Program-made: the position numbers and the translations under genes
Shown: piece after piece, positions 1 to 10,993 of the stretch
How the letters are laid out: each line of letters opens with the position of its first letter
Numbering within the stretch: position 1 is the first letter of the stretch
Assembly: GCA_027922465.2 (NCBI GenBank)
Contig: BQMF02000792.1
Span: 1-64,000, forward strand
Length of the DNA stretch: 64,000 bases
Direction of reading: 5' to 3'
From: Turritopsis dohrnii
Lineage: Eukaryota > Cnidaria > Hydrozoa > Anthoathecata > Oceaniidae
Notes under the pieces: generated by a model
The model's input: the letters and a program-made list of their open reading frames with translations, nothing else
Database searches by the model: none
What the model was told of the DNA's origin: nothing

Positions 1-157
1 GATCAAATGGACATAACCATTGTTGTTGTTTTTCACGAAAATATTAAATGAGTACACTGGACTGGTTTGATCGCAGTTTTTATTATACTTCGAAAAAACG
101 TAAGTCGATCATTTGTATCAATAATAATTACGAACATTTTGATATTGTTAAATTGGG

Positions 158-2698
158 TTGAGATTTAATATGCTTTTCGTCCGAGTCGCTGTTCTTGTGT
201 TTATTTTCTTGGCAAGACTAAGGTTTCCCAAATCGAATTCTATCGTACAAGTTATAAGAAATCGTTATGGAGATCAAGTTGTTAAACTACTGAGAAAGTT
301 TGAAAAGTCAGATTTTAAACTGAGAAAGACAAAATTGGACTTGGATTTCTTGTGTCATTGTCAAGAGTTTGGCATTATACCAAAATTTCTTCATTTCCGA
401 CTCGCAAACAAGGGTTTACTGAACTCTCACTCATACAGAACATGTCAACAAAAGCTGTTAACAGAAGAAATCAAGCAAAAGAAGTCTCGGATACGAATTT
501 TAGAAAATGAGTTTACATTGAATCATTCTTTTTTGAAGGAACGCTTAAATTCAATTGACTTTGCACATGTTTGTTCATTGTTTCTTGTTAGTAACGATGG
601 TATACTGAAAAAACACGAGACAGTTCAAGATAAAAAGATCATGAATCTGAAGAAAACTCAACTTGGAAGAAACGACGCTAATAAAGTTATATTTAATTTC
701 TCCAGACATTCCTTATCACAATTTGAAAAGTCTGTACTTGTTAAAGGGTTAAATTTTTCAATCCCTCCTAAGTCTCTAAACTATGGGGATTATCTCGCTG
801 GATACGAGTCTCTTTTTAGGGAGGTCAGGGGTCTTGAACTGCTCTCTAGTGAGGATCTTGATTTCGTCAAGACTAGGATTAAGGATGTAGCATTGTCATC
901 ATACCGTTCTTACAACAGTGATGGTGCAGATTGTAATCTCACTGATGATGAGTTTCATGCCTTACTAGCATTGTCTAGAAATGACAACGTTATTGTTCAA
1001 AAGTCTGATAAAGGTAACTCTGTAGTTTTAGTAGACAAAGATGTATACGTCAAGAAAATGGAGCAGCTTCTCACTGACGAAAACAAGTTCAGAAAGCTGA
1101 CTGTACCATCTGATAAATTCCTGAACTTTTCCATTGGTCAAGAAAGGAAAATCACCAACATATACAAGAATCTTTTGAAAAATGATAGCCTGAGTGAAAA
1201 CGACTACAGCAAACTTCGCCCTGTTGGTAGCAGGCCAGGTATCTTGTATGGTCTCTGTAAAGTTCACAAAAAATGTGTTGAAGATTGTCCACCTTTTAGA
1301 CCCATTTTGTCAGCCATAGGCACGCCAGTTTACAAACTGGCAAAATTTTTTGTACCTTTACTGTCTGATTTGACCCACAACGACTACACTGTCCGTGATT
1401 CTTTCTCATTTGCCTCTGACATTACTAAGCAAAATGGCAAATATCACATGGCTAGCTTGGATGTCAATTCACTATTTACTAACATCCCTCTGGACGAAAC
1501 CATTGATATTTGCACTAATCTCACTTTTCAAGATTGTGAAACTTTCCATGGGTTCTCTAAGTCAGAATTTAAAACTCTCCTCGAGCTAGCTACTAAGGAA
1601 TCTTATTTTGTTTTCAATAATGTCCTTTATCAGCAAGTTGACGGTGTGGCCATGGGCTCACCTTTAGGACCTACACTAGCTAACGCATTTTTATGCTTCC
1701 ACGAGAAAAATTGGTTGGATAATTGCCCTATGGAGTTTAAACCTATTTACTATAAAAGGTACGTTGATGATATTTTTGTATTATTTTCATCTCCAAAGCA
1801 TCTACCTTTGTTTCAAGCCTATTTGAATAACTGTCATCCCAACATCTCTTTCACATCCGAAATGGAAGAAAATGATACATTCTCCTTTCTTGATACCTGT
1901 ATTTCACGGAACAAAATGGTCAGTTTGTTACTTCTGTGTACAGGAAACCCACCTTTAGCGGTGTCTACACGATTTTGACAGCTTTATTCCTGAAGCTTAC
2001 AAATTTGGCCTTAATTTATACGTTACTACATCGTTGCTTTAATTTATGTTCTAATTGGTCTGCCTTTCACCTAGAAGTTAAAAAACTCAAAGAAATTTTC
2101 CATTGTAATGGTTATCCAGCGAGTTTTGTTGATAAAATAGTTAAACTATTCATGATGAGATCTCAATGTAAAAAAGAAATCGTTCACACTGTTGAAAAGA
2201 AGAAACTATTGCTTGTTCTTCCTTATCTAGGCCTTATATCATTACGAAACTAGAACTAGACTTGAAAAACTGTTTCGGGACACTCTAAACTGTTGTAAAA
2301 TTTATGTCATCTTTAGGACACACACTCGATTATCCGATTTTTTTCGGTTTAAAGACCGTATGCCGAAAGAGTTGTTATCTGGCGTCGTTTATAAATATAA
2401 GTGTGGTAGCTGCAACGCTACCTATATAGGAGAAACGTCACGGCACCTCAAAGTCCGGGTAAGTGAGCACATTGGTGTGTCTCCATTAACTGGTAAGATT
2501 TCTAAGTCATGTCAATTGTCTGCCATTAGAGAACATCTTAAACAATGCAATCACACTCCATCTCTTGATGACTTCAATATTCTGGCTCAAGGGAACAATC
2601 GCTTTTTGCTGGAGTTAAAAGAGAGCTTATTTATTATGCGTGATAATCCTCAATTAAACAATAATATACGATCAGCACCTTTGTATTTATTTAATTAA
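158..2698 (+). pseudogene. Penelope-like element, RT plus GIY-YIG endonuclease, frame-broken
   Basis: A Penelope-like retroelement polyprotein. The first frame is open from the codon at 158 (first ATG at 170) to 1978 and holds the reverse transcriptase. The region GSRPGILYGLCKVHK is followed by motif A (ASLDVNSLFTNIP), motif B (GVAMGSPLGPTLAN) and the catalytic YVDD at 1760-1771. The C-terminal GIY-YIG nuclease lies at 2360-2698, with CGSCNATYIGETSRHLKVR and a following SEH. Two single-base differences from the inverted copy, near 1973 and 2247, break the frame between RT and nuclease, so this copy cannot make the full protein. RT plus GIY-YIG in this order is diagnostic of PLEs, which prime at chromosome ends or nicks. 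The family call is very secure; the element's 5' limit is not visible. Confidence 0.93.
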
Positions 2699-2756
2699 AG
2701 AACAGTTATGTATTAATTAGTTGTTAAACAAAATTGTATATATACTTTATGCATTC

Positions 2757-2759
<3 letters not shown>

Positions 2760-2797
<38 letters not shown>
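2760..2797 (+). repeat. A-run at PLE 3' end (38 A)
   Basis: A run of 38 A follows the PLE coding region and precedes the conserved PLE tail. The same site has 33 T in the right arm (10115-10147) and 19 A in the third copy (11742-11760), so it is a variable homopolymer in otherwise near-identical copies. Confidence 0.9.
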
Positions 2798-2800
<3 letters not shown>

Positions 2801-2837
2801 TCTTGAAAATGGGTGTCTTCACCCGAAACGTTGACAA
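2798..2837 (+). ncRNA. Hammerhead-like motif in PLE tail, copy 1 (degenerate)
   Basis: The fold seen in the sequence is outer stem TTGTC/GACAA, then TTGAAAAT, then a hairpin GGGTG-TCTT-CACCC, then GAAAC and GTT. This is the layout of a minimal type I hammerhead: stem I, CUGANGA core, stem II, GAAA core, almost no stem III. PLEs are known to carry such ribozymes in their terminal repeats. The first core is TTGAAAAT and not CTGANGA, so activity is doubtful. Three copies in the window keep it unchanged. Confidence 0.5.
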
Positions 2838-2848
2838 ACATGCTGTTG

Positions 2849-4088
2849 TTTTTTCTTTTACGTTAAAATTTGTATCGATCGTTTTGTTTTTAAAATAACA
2901 ATCATTGCTATCAAACACAGCTTTCACCTTTTCAAGCCGACTTCGATTAGGAATTCACTGCACGAGGGCGATAAGCTTGACCTATTTGCAAAACTATAGT
3001 CTGGAAGACAAAGCACCAATCGGTCCAAAATCACACGGTCAAAAGTCACTTATCCAAAACTACAAGTGAAATTTTAACCGAGGCTTGATAGGTCAATTGT
3101 TTAGCAATCTATTGTTCTCAAGATTTTAAACCAATGGAATGCGTTAAAATGCAGTGGCTTCGAAAACTCAAAGTGGGCAACATGGTCCTTAGCCTACTCG
3201 CTTATATACGATTTCCAAAGTTTAATTCAGCCGGAAAAATCGTTTATTGATCTGAGACTATCGAAAAATGAGTGATCAAAAATTATGGACTGTGTTTCAT
3301 GACGTACCACTTCTCAAGGCTAATTCCCGTGAAGATTTGATCGGCACGGCGCGTTCACAACAGCTAAGAACTAAATTGCGCTCGTTTATAAAATTTTTGA
3401 TTTGATTTTACTAGGTCGGTCGACCAATCTGACCACCCTTGAATCCGCCCCTGCTTATGTCCAACAACTAAATGATGGAGCCCTGTTTGCCACATACATT
3501 TGTAACGAATAATGCTCATATACATACACTTGTAAAAGGTTGCAAAAAAAGAGTTGTATTGTACTTTCTAGTGAGATTTGTTAAAAGAAACGTAAATTAG
3601 TAACCATGGTAAATTAGTTTTTAACTCACTTTTGGGAAAGACGATTCCTAAACGAACATTGTTACCCATTGCGTACATCGGTTATTAAACGTAAAAACCT
3701 AATAAGTGAATGTAAGAGGTTCTGTTAGTAGAGGGGACCGACCATCGGAGCCACTTAGCAGCAGTGTCGTTTGATGAATTTAAAAAATTTTAAGCTATGA
3801 AATGTTCTCCATCTATTTTAGCAAAAAGGGTTGAAAAATTTTTGAAACCATTTTTTCTTTTTCTGACTATTTTCTAAACATTAACTTTCCCAGGGGGCAA
3901 AAACATATCCCAAGTCCGCAAAATTGACTCTAATCCTTAAAAGGCATTAGAACACCACTCCCGCGATCTGTTTAAAGATAAATTGAATTAACGAAAACAT
4001 TTATTTCATTGAGTGAGGATTTTTTCGACCGATGTACAAGAATAATTTCAAGTTCGTTTGTAACAACTACCAAATTTGTTCGTAATGA
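2849..4088. other. Arm segment without recognisable gene
   Basis: No reading frame of note. Near 3441-3475 lies a segment reading, on the minus strand, AGGGGCGGATTCAAGGGTGG, which resembles hAT-type terminal sequence found in many invertebrates. The segment is repeated in the right arm at about 8821-10060. Confidence 0.5.
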
Positions 4089-5167
4089 CTAAATGAAATA
4101 TTCTTCTAGTAGGGGAGGATCAACGCCGAAATAATCAGATGTTTGTGAGTGATATAAACATGTTCTAGCATTGGTCATGAGAGCGCAAACTCTATACATT
4201 TTCCCAACTGCGCTTAATTCAATCTTAAGTTTCTTCTTAAAATCCAAGAAAGCAAAATAATTGACAATTTCTTTAAAGACCCATTCTACAGACATCCGTA
4301 CTTTGCTCATCGCTGTATTAAAATCTTTTTGTGCACGTGTCAACTGATTTCGGTTTGGATAAGGAGCTTGAAGTTGAATGCGGAGGGGGTAAGCCGAATC
4401 TCCATATATGCACAAGGGGTTTCCGTTAGGGCGTATGCTATGTTGCACAAGAAGATTATATAAATTTGACATAGCCAACATTGAACTATCGTGTTTGCGC
4501 CCCTCTACAGGTCCGTATAGATTCGCAATTAAGCCGTTCGGAGCTGCCACAGACTGAAATTTAATCGAATGTATTCTCTTGTGTCCATTGTATAAAATCC
4601 GTTGGTAATGTCCTGGTCTGCATGCAGGTCTAACTGTTCCGTCGACAAAGCCCCAGCAAAAGTCTAAGGGGGCTCCTTCATTATGGATTGCTGTTGCGTA
4701 CGAATCTAAATTCACCGGGGAAAGCCATTGTTGATTAAATGTATCCAGTAGGTGATTAAAGTTATCATATACCAAATCCATTACCAGGTTCGACATCATG
4801 CATAATTCTGGTACTGGCCTTCCAAAGGATGCCACCATATCTGAATATCGCGAAGGATAAGAAAAGCGTTTTAAAAAACACATAACGACTCAATTCCATC
4901 AAACACAGATCTATTATAACAAGTAACTTCTTGTGGGATTCTCAATGTTTCGGCCAATCTATAAATGTCATTGCGATAAAATCTAAACTCAGAAAAACAT
5001 TCCGCGTCTGTCATCAAATCAAGTTCAAATTTGTCATACTTCCAAAATGGGTAGTCTGGGTTTTTACTTTTATTAATATCGTACAGTAAAGCGAATTCTT
5101 CGTCGTTTAAATCACCGTCACTGAGAGCAAACATGAGTGCCTCGCGTGTGTCTCGAAAAGACGCCAT
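4089..5167 (-). pseudogene. PIF/Harbinger DDE transposase, copy 1 (frameshifted)
   Basis: Two overlapping frames encode one Harbinger nuclease. ORF A (5167-4871, 98 aa) is the N-terminal helical part and begins at an ATG (MASFRDTREALMF). ORF B (4883-4089, 264 aa) holds the DDE_4 nuclease. Its acidic residues are D81 in GFVDGTVRP, D162 in YGDSAYP and E200 in SVEWVF, and GPVEGRKHDSSML lies between them. The reading frame slips by -1 where ORF A ends (LCVF stop) and ORF B continues with LKRFSYPSRYSDM. The same shift is present in the inverted copy. A terminal sequence of the element lies at 5281-5308. The partner accessory gene (Myb/SANT) is absent here, but a related one occurs at 14704-15415. 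Confidence 0.9.
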
Positions 5168-5280
5168 CTTTGTTTTGATATCCCGTCTCAGTTTCGACTC
5201 ATGATTTGCTTAACCATTTTTCATTTAATACGCGAATCAGAACGACAACGTCTAGACATTCATTAAATGCCGTCACAGAC

Positions 5281-5308
5281 ATGACCCGTTGTGTTTGCTT
5301 AAAGTCCC
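5281..5308 (-). repeat. Harbinger terminal inverted repeat, copy 1
   Basis: On the minus strand it begins GGGACTTTAAGCAAACACAA and is followed by CGGGTCAT. The same end occurs inverted at 7600-7627, and a diverged version (GGGACTTTAAGCAATAACGA) bounds the Myb-carrying element at 15901-15944. The flank reads TAA, compatible with the 3 bp TWA target duplication of Harbinger. I could not find the opposite end of this copy. Confidence 0.65.
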
Positions 5309-5351
5309 TAAAAGATAGTGTAACACAGGGAATAGGGTGAAATCTATTAAA

Positions 5352-5440
5352 GGGATTCCTGCGTCCAAAATGATATTTACAAATATGATAGTGCTCAAAA
5401 AGTTGTTTAACAAGTCTCTTTTCAGTATTTCATAATTATT
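5352..5440 (+). repeat. Dispersed repeat R1 (arm copy)
   Basis: A roughly 90-180 bp repeat with core TTTAACAAGTYTCTYTTCAG and ATTTCATAATT. It also occurs inverted at 7468-7556, at 36876-37052, at 39076-39270, and in part and inverted at about 39655-39735. Here it directly precedes the Helitron helicase fragment. I do not recognise the family. Confidence 0.7.
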
Positions 5441-5445
5441 TCGGT

Positions 5446-5739
5446 GGAAAGTTACTTTTGTGGGGTGGCGATTTTCGTCAGTGTTTGCCAGTTGTGAAGA
5501 AAGCAAAACCAACTGATGTTATTGAAGTTTGCTTGACAAGTTCTGCTTTGTGGGCATCAGTGGTAAAGTACTCACTTACCGAGAACATGAGAGCCAGGCC
5601 GGAAGAACAAGAATTCTGTGCGTGGCTATTACAACTTGGTAATGGTGAACTGCCAACAAAACAAAATGAACCTGCTAAAGGCTCAGTCGAAATCCCTGAT
5701 TGTTGCGTTGTTCCCCAAAACACTTCTATTATACGGTGA
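5446..5739 (+). pseudogene. Helitron Pif1-type helicase fragment (left arm)
   Basis: About 95 codons of a Helitron helicase: FGGKLLLWGGDFRQCLPVV (helicase motif with GGDFRQ) followed by ENMRARPEEQEFCAWLL and LGNGELP. Both ends are lost: upstream it joins repeat R1 and downstream it stops at the arm/spacer boundary. It duplicates residues of the longer minus-strand copy at 6489-7460 with one amino-acid change (LLQLG here, LLHLG there). Confidence 0.88.
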
Positions 5740-5761
5740 TGTATGACGGATTGGAACCTCA

Positions 5762-6488
5762 TACTTACTATTTTCCACAAGGTTTTTAGAAACTAAAATA
5801 AAACAGTGACAAAATTATTTTTTATTCTAACTTCAAAATAAAAAAAGCAGAAAAATTATTACCACTTTGTGCTGACTCAGCCATAATTTATTATTATTAT
5901 TATTAATTCACTAAAAGAAAAATAATACTAAGAATTACACTTTTCAAAGACAACAGGATGAATGCCCTGACTTTTGGTTCATGGTTTGTGCATGCAAGGA
6001 CTATCTCATAGTAGACTCCAAAAAACCAAAGTAAGATGATATCTGTTTCCGATGAATTGATAAAACGCATGCACAATCCATGTTAACAGGAGTACACGAC
6101 GTGAACGTAAGTCAATGGGACTTGTACTCCACCTAAAAAAAAAATGTACAGAAATAAAATGTTTTTTAGGTAAAATAGTTCAGTAACAATAAAAGCATAT
6201 CATCTATTTTCAACACTACCACAAAGTAATTGTCAGTGATTTAACAAAATAGCACCACTCAATCCACCACTAAAGTTGAGCAACACAATGTCACATAGTT
6301 GGTATACCAACTTAGCCGAAAAGCCGCTTTTAGACAACTGCAATGATAGTCACTCTCTAAATGAGTGAGGATATCAAAATGCTCACCGGAAAAGCAGTGT
6401 TTTCATTTCCGGTATTTTTGTAACGCACTCAACAATACAATACTTTGGTGGATATGAAAAGATGAAAGAAAAGATATGCAGAATTAAG
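5762..6488. other. Palindrome spacer, non-coding part
   Basis: Unique sequence between the inverted arms, downstream of the minus-strand Helitron helicase. It should contain the 3' end of that Helitron, but I found no convincing GC-rich hairpin plus CTRR terminus. A short (TTA)n tract lies near 5889-5905. Confidence 0.4.
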
Positions 6489-7460
6489 TTACTGTAATAC
6501 TTGTGGAAAGACAACATTTTGAGTATACATCTTTCCATTGATATAACCTTGTTTCCCAGTAGCAGCAACTTTGATTTTCACACTATCAAATGCCTTTGCC
6601 CTGGAACATGCGGCATATAGCTGACCGTGAGAAAAACACGGACTCTGCAAAAACAAACCAATTTTATTAAATGTTTGACCTTGACTCTTGTTAATAGTGA
6701 AAGAGTAGGCCAAACGGATAGGCAATTGTCTGCGTTTCAATATAAAAGGCATACCTGTATCTGAAGGTGACAGTTCAACCCTAGGTATGAAAATGATTTC
6801 TCCAACTGCTGACCCTGTCAAAACTTCAGCTTTAATAAAATTGCCTGACAGTTCACGGATAATCAAGCGTGAGCCATTACAGAGACCCTTCCTGATATTA
6901 AGGTTCCTCAAGAGCATAATAATACCCCCAACTTTAAGCTTCAAACAATGAGGAGGCATACCTGACGGCGTGATGCTATTTAAAAAATCAAGCGGATAAT
7001 TTTGCCGCTCGTCTTCATCGTCACATACCACCTCATCAGCACTGTAATAACAAACTGCATTTCCTGGCAATCTGTCCAACACCTCATTGTTAATGATTAA
7101 CGATTGCTCGTTTGTTGGTGTCAAAATCGCTGTGGCGGCATATTTGTGAGGTTCCAATCCGTCATACATCACCGTATAATAGAAGTGTTTTGGGGAACAA
7201 CGCAACAATCAGGGATTTCGACTGAGCCTTTAGCAGGTTCATTTTGTTTTGTTGGCAGTTCACCATTACCAAGATGTAATAGCCACGCACAGAATTCTTG
7301 TTCTTCCGGCCTGGCTCTCATGTTCTCGGTAAGTGAGTACTTTACCACTGATGCCCACAAAGCAGAACTTGTCAAGCAAACTTCAATAACATCAGTTGGT
7401 TTTGCTTTCTTCACAACTGGCAAACACTGACGAAAATCGCCACCCCACAAAAGTAACTTT
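6489..7460 (-). pseudogene. Helitron Rep-helicase, C-terminal helicase part (frameshifted)
   Basis: The C-terminal half of a Pif1-type helicase as found in Helitron RepHel proteins. In order: GGDFRQCLPVV, ENMRARPEEQEF, ILTPTNEQSLIINNEVLDRL, a DFLNSITPSGMPPHCLKLK stretch, GIIMLLRNLNIRKGLCNGSR, INKSQGQTF (motif V) and LYAACSRAKAFDSVKI (motif VI). A frame change near 7170-7208 separates the 93-codon upstream ORF from the 239-codon downstream ORF. The Rep nuclease and the helicase N-terminus are missing, and at about 7460 the coding match ends in repeat R1. The upstream portion lies in the right arm of the palindrome and the rest in the spacer. Confidence 0.9.
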
Positions 7461-7599
7461 CCACCGAAATAATTATGAAATACTGAAAAGAGACTTGTTA
7501 AACAACTTTTTGAGCACTATCATATTTGTAAATATCATTTTGGACGCAGGAATCCCTTTAATAGATTTCACCCTATTCCCTGTGTTACACTATCTTTTA

Positions 7600-7627
7600 G
7601 GGACTTTAAGCAAACACAACGGGTCAT
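7600..7627 (+). repeat. Harbinger terminal inverted repeat, copy 2
   Basis: GGGACTTTAAGCAAACACAA on the plus strand, the mirror of the end at 5281-5308, about 115 bp upstream of the transposase start. Confidence 0.65.
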
Positions 7628-7740
7628 GTCTGTGACGGCATTTAATGAATGTCTAGACGTTGTCGTTCTGATTCGCGTATTAAATGAAAAATGGTTAAGC
7701 AAATCATGAGTCGAAACTGAGACGGGATATCAAAACAAAG

Positions 7741-8819
7741 ATGGCGTCTTTTCGAGACACACGCGAGGCACTCATGTTTGCTCTCAGTGACGGTGATTTA
7801 AACGACGAAGAATTCGCTTTACTGTACGATATTAATAAAAGTAAAAACCCAGACTACCCATTTTGGAAGTATGACAAATTTGAACTTGATTTGATGACAG
7901 ACGCGGAATGTTTTTCTGAGTTTAGATTTTATCGCAATGACATTTATAGATTGGCCGAAACATTGAGAATCCCACAAGAAGTTACTTGTTATAATAGATC
8001 TGTGTTTGATGGAATTGAGTCGTTATGTGTGTTTTAAAACGCTTTTCTTATCCTTCGCGATATTCAGATATGGTGGCATCCTTTGGAAGGCCAGTACCAG
8101 AATTATGCATAATGTCGAACCTGGTAATGGATTTGGTATATGATAACTTTAATCACCTACTGGATACATTTAATCAACAATGGCTTTCCCCAGTGAATTT
8201 AGATTCGTACGCAACAGCAATCCATAATGAAGGAGCCCCCTTAGACTTTTGCTGGGGCTTTGTCGACGGAACAGTTAGACCTGCATGCAGACCAGGACAT
8301 TACCAACGGATTTTATACAATGGACACAAGAGAATACGTTCGATTAAATTTCAGTCTGTGGCAGCTCCGAACGGCTTAATTGCGAATCTATACGGACCTG
8401 TAGAGGGGCGCAAACACGATAGTTCAATGTTGGCTATGTCAAATTTATATAATCTTCTTGTGCAACATAGCATACGCCCTAACGGAAACCCCTTGTGCAT
8501 ATATGGAGATTCGGCTTACCCCCTCCGCATTCAACTTCAAGCTCCTTATCCAAACCGAAATCAGTTGACACGTGCACAAAAAGATTTTAATACAGCGATG
8601 AGCAAAGTACGGATGTCTGTAGAATGGGTCTTTAAAGAAATTGTCAATTATTTTGCTTTCTTGGATTTTAAGAAGAAACTTAAGATTGAATTAAGCGCAG
8701 TTGGGAAAATGTATAGAGTTTGCGCTCTCATGACCAATGCTAGAACATGTTTATATCACTCACAAACATCTGATTATTTCGGCGTTGATCCTCCCCTACT
8801 AGAAGAATATTTCATTTAG
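7741..8819 (+). pseudogene. PIF/Harbinger DDE transposase, copy 2 (frameshifted)
   Basis: Mirror copy of the gene at 4089-5167. ORF A is 7741-8037 and ORF B is 8025-8819, with the same -1 slip at the junction. Differences from copy 1 in ORF B are few (MCVLK for MCFLK, CIMSN for CMMSN, KRIRS for KRIHS). The catalytic residues in VDGT, GDSAYP and VEWVF are all retained. An unrecognised intron or ribosomal frameshifting could join the frames, but no classical slippery heptamer lies in register, so a fixed inactivating shift is the simpler reading. Confidence 0.9.
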
Positions 8820-10073
8820 TCATTACGAACAAATTTGGTAGTTGTTACAAACGAACTTGAAATTATTCTTGTACATCGGTCGAAAAAATCCTCACTCAAT
8901 GAAATAAATGTTTTCGTTAATTCAATTTATCTTTAAACAGATCGCGGGAGTGGTGTTCTAATGCCTTTTAAGGATTAGAGTCAATTTTGCGGACTTGGGA
9001 TATGTTTTTGCCCCCTGGGAAAGTTAATGTTTAGAAAATAGTCAGAAAAAGAAAAAATGGTTTCAAAAATTTTTCAACCCTTTTTGCTAAAATAGATGGA
9101 GAACATTTCATAGCTTAAAATTTTTAAATTCATCAAACGACACTGCTGCTAAGTGGGCTCCGATGGTCGGTCCCTCTACTAACAGAACCTCTTACCATTC
9201 ACTTATTAGGTTTTTACGTTTAATAACCGATTGTACGCAATGGGTAACAATGTTCGTTTAGGAATCGTCTTTCCCAAAAGTGAGTTATAAAACTAATTTA
9301 CCATGGTTACTAATTTACGTTTCTTTTAACAAATCTCACTAGAAAGTACAATACAACTCTTTTTTTGCAACCTTTTACAAGTGTATGTATATGAGCATTA
9401 TTCGTTACAAATGTATGTGGCAAACAGGGCTCCATCATTTAGTTGTTGGACATAAGCAGGGGCGGATTCAAGGGTGGTCAGATTGGTCGACCGACCTAGT
9501 AAAATCAAATCAAAAATTTTATAAACGAGCGCAATTTAGTTCTTAGCTGTTGTGAACGCGCCGTGCCGATCAAATCTTCACGGGAATTAGCCTTGAGAAG
9601 TGGTACGTCATGAAACACAGTCCATAATTTTTGATCACTCATTTTTCGATAGTCTCAGATCAATAAACGATTTTTCCGGCTGAATTAAACTTTGGAAATC
9701 GTATATAAGCGAGTAGGCTAAGGACCATGTTGCCCACTTTGAGTTTTCGAAGCCACTGCATTTTAACGCATTCCATTGGTTTAAAATCTTGAGAACAATA
9801 GATTGCTAAACAATTGACCTATCAAGCCTCGGTTAAAATTTCACTTGTAGTTTTGGATAAGTGACTTTTGACCGTGTGATTTTGGACCGATTGGTGCTTT
9901 GTCTTCCAGACTATAGTTTTTGCAAATAGGTCAAGCTTATCGCCCTCGTGCAGTGAATTCCTAATCGAAGTCGGCTTGAAAAGGTGAAAGCTGTGTTTGA
10001 TAGCAATGATTGTTATTTTAAAAACAAAACGATCGATACAAATTTTAACGTAAAAGAAAAAACAACAGCATGT

Positions 10074-10110
10074 TTGTCAACGTTTCGGGTGAAGACACCC
10101 ATTTTCAAGA

Positions 10111-10113
<3 letters not shown>
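10074..10113 (-). ncRNA. Hammerhead-like motif in PLE tail, copy 2 (degenerate)
   Basis: Same 40-base fold as at 2798-2837: TTGTC/GACAA closing stem, GGGTG/CACCC hairpin, GAAAC core. It is identical in sequence and lies in the right arm of the palindrome. Confidence 0.5.
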
Positions 10114-10150
<37 letters not shown>

Positions 10151-10208
10151 GAATGCATAAAGTATATATACAATTTTGTTTAACAACTAATTAATACATA
10201 ACTGTTCT

Positions 10209-10990
10209 TTAATTAAATAAATACAAAGGTGCTGATCGTATATTATTGTTTAATTGAGGATTATCACGCATAATAAATAAGCTCTCTTTTAACTCCAGCA
10301 AAAAGCGATTGTTCCCTTGAGCCAGAATATTGAAGTCATCAAGAGATGGAGTGTGATTGCATTGTTTAAGATGTTCTCTAATGGCAGACAATTGACATGA
10401 CTTAGAAATCTTACCAGTTAATGGAGACACACCAATGTGCTCACTTACCCGGACTTTGAGGTGCCGTGACGTTTCTCCTATATAGGTAGCGTTGCAGCTA
10501 CCACACTTATATTTATAAACGACGCCAGATAACAACTCTTTCGGCATACGGTCTTTAAACCGAAAAAAATCGGATAATCGAGTGTGTGTCCTAAAGATGA
10601 CATAAATTTTACAACAGTTTAGAGTGTCCCGAAACAGTTTTTCAAGTCTAGTTCTAGTTCGTAATGATATAAGGCCTAGATAAGGAAGAACAAGCAATAG
10701 TTTCTTCTTTTCAACAGTGTGAACGATTTCTTTTTTACATTGAGATCTCATCATGAATAGTTTAACTATTTTATCAACAAAACTCGCTGGATAACCATTA
10801 CAATGGAAAATTTCTTTGAGTTTTTTAACTTCTAGGTGAAAGGCAGACCAATTAGAACATAAATTAAAGCAACGATGTAGTAACGTATAAATTAAGGCAA
10901 ATTTGTAAGCTTCAGGAATAAAGCTGTCAAAATGCGTGTAGACACCGCTAAAGGTGGGTTTCCTGTACACAGAAGTAACAAACTGACCAT
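10209..10990 (-). pseudogene. PLE C-terminal fragment with GIY-YIG nuclease, copy 2
   Basis: A continuous 253-codon frame (10970-10209) running from the end of the RT domain (RKPTFSGVYTHFDSF) through the linker to the GIY-YIG nuclease (CNATYIGETSRHLKVR) and a stop at LYLFN. The RT core is absent because the copy is cut at 10993. It is longer than the equivalent ORF of copy 1, which has lost one base and gained another in this stretch. Confidence 0.9.
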
Positions 10991-10993
10991 TTT

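Larger units (their letters stand above)
1913..5761 (+). repeat. Left arm of a 9.1 kb inverted repeat
   Basis: This 3.85 kb block returns in reverse complement at 7147-10993. The arms carry, outside to inside, the PLE RT tail and GIY-YIG domain, an A-run, 1.2 kb without a recognisable gene, a Harbinger transposase and a piece of Helitron helicase. The 264-codon Harbinger ORFs of the two arms differ at three residues, which implies well over 98% identity there. The match starts at 1913 (AAAATGGTCAG) and stops at 5761, after GGAACCTCA. The repeat joins several unrelated elements, so it is a segmental inverted duplication and not one transposon. Confidence 0.92.
7147..10993 (-). repeat. Right arm of the 9.1 kb inverted repeat
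   Basis: Reverse complement of 1913-5761. At its outer end (10993) it meets a third PLE fragment in the opposite orientation. Homopolymer length and a few substitutions distinguish it from the left arm. In this arm the PLE frame is intact across the two sites that are broken on the left. Confidence 0.92.

Noticed and set aside
4865..4890. Programmed -1 ribosomal frameshift in the Harbinger transposase
   Set aside because: T-rich sequence is present, but the heptamer is not in the register X XXY YYZ in either copy, so I do not call a programmed site.
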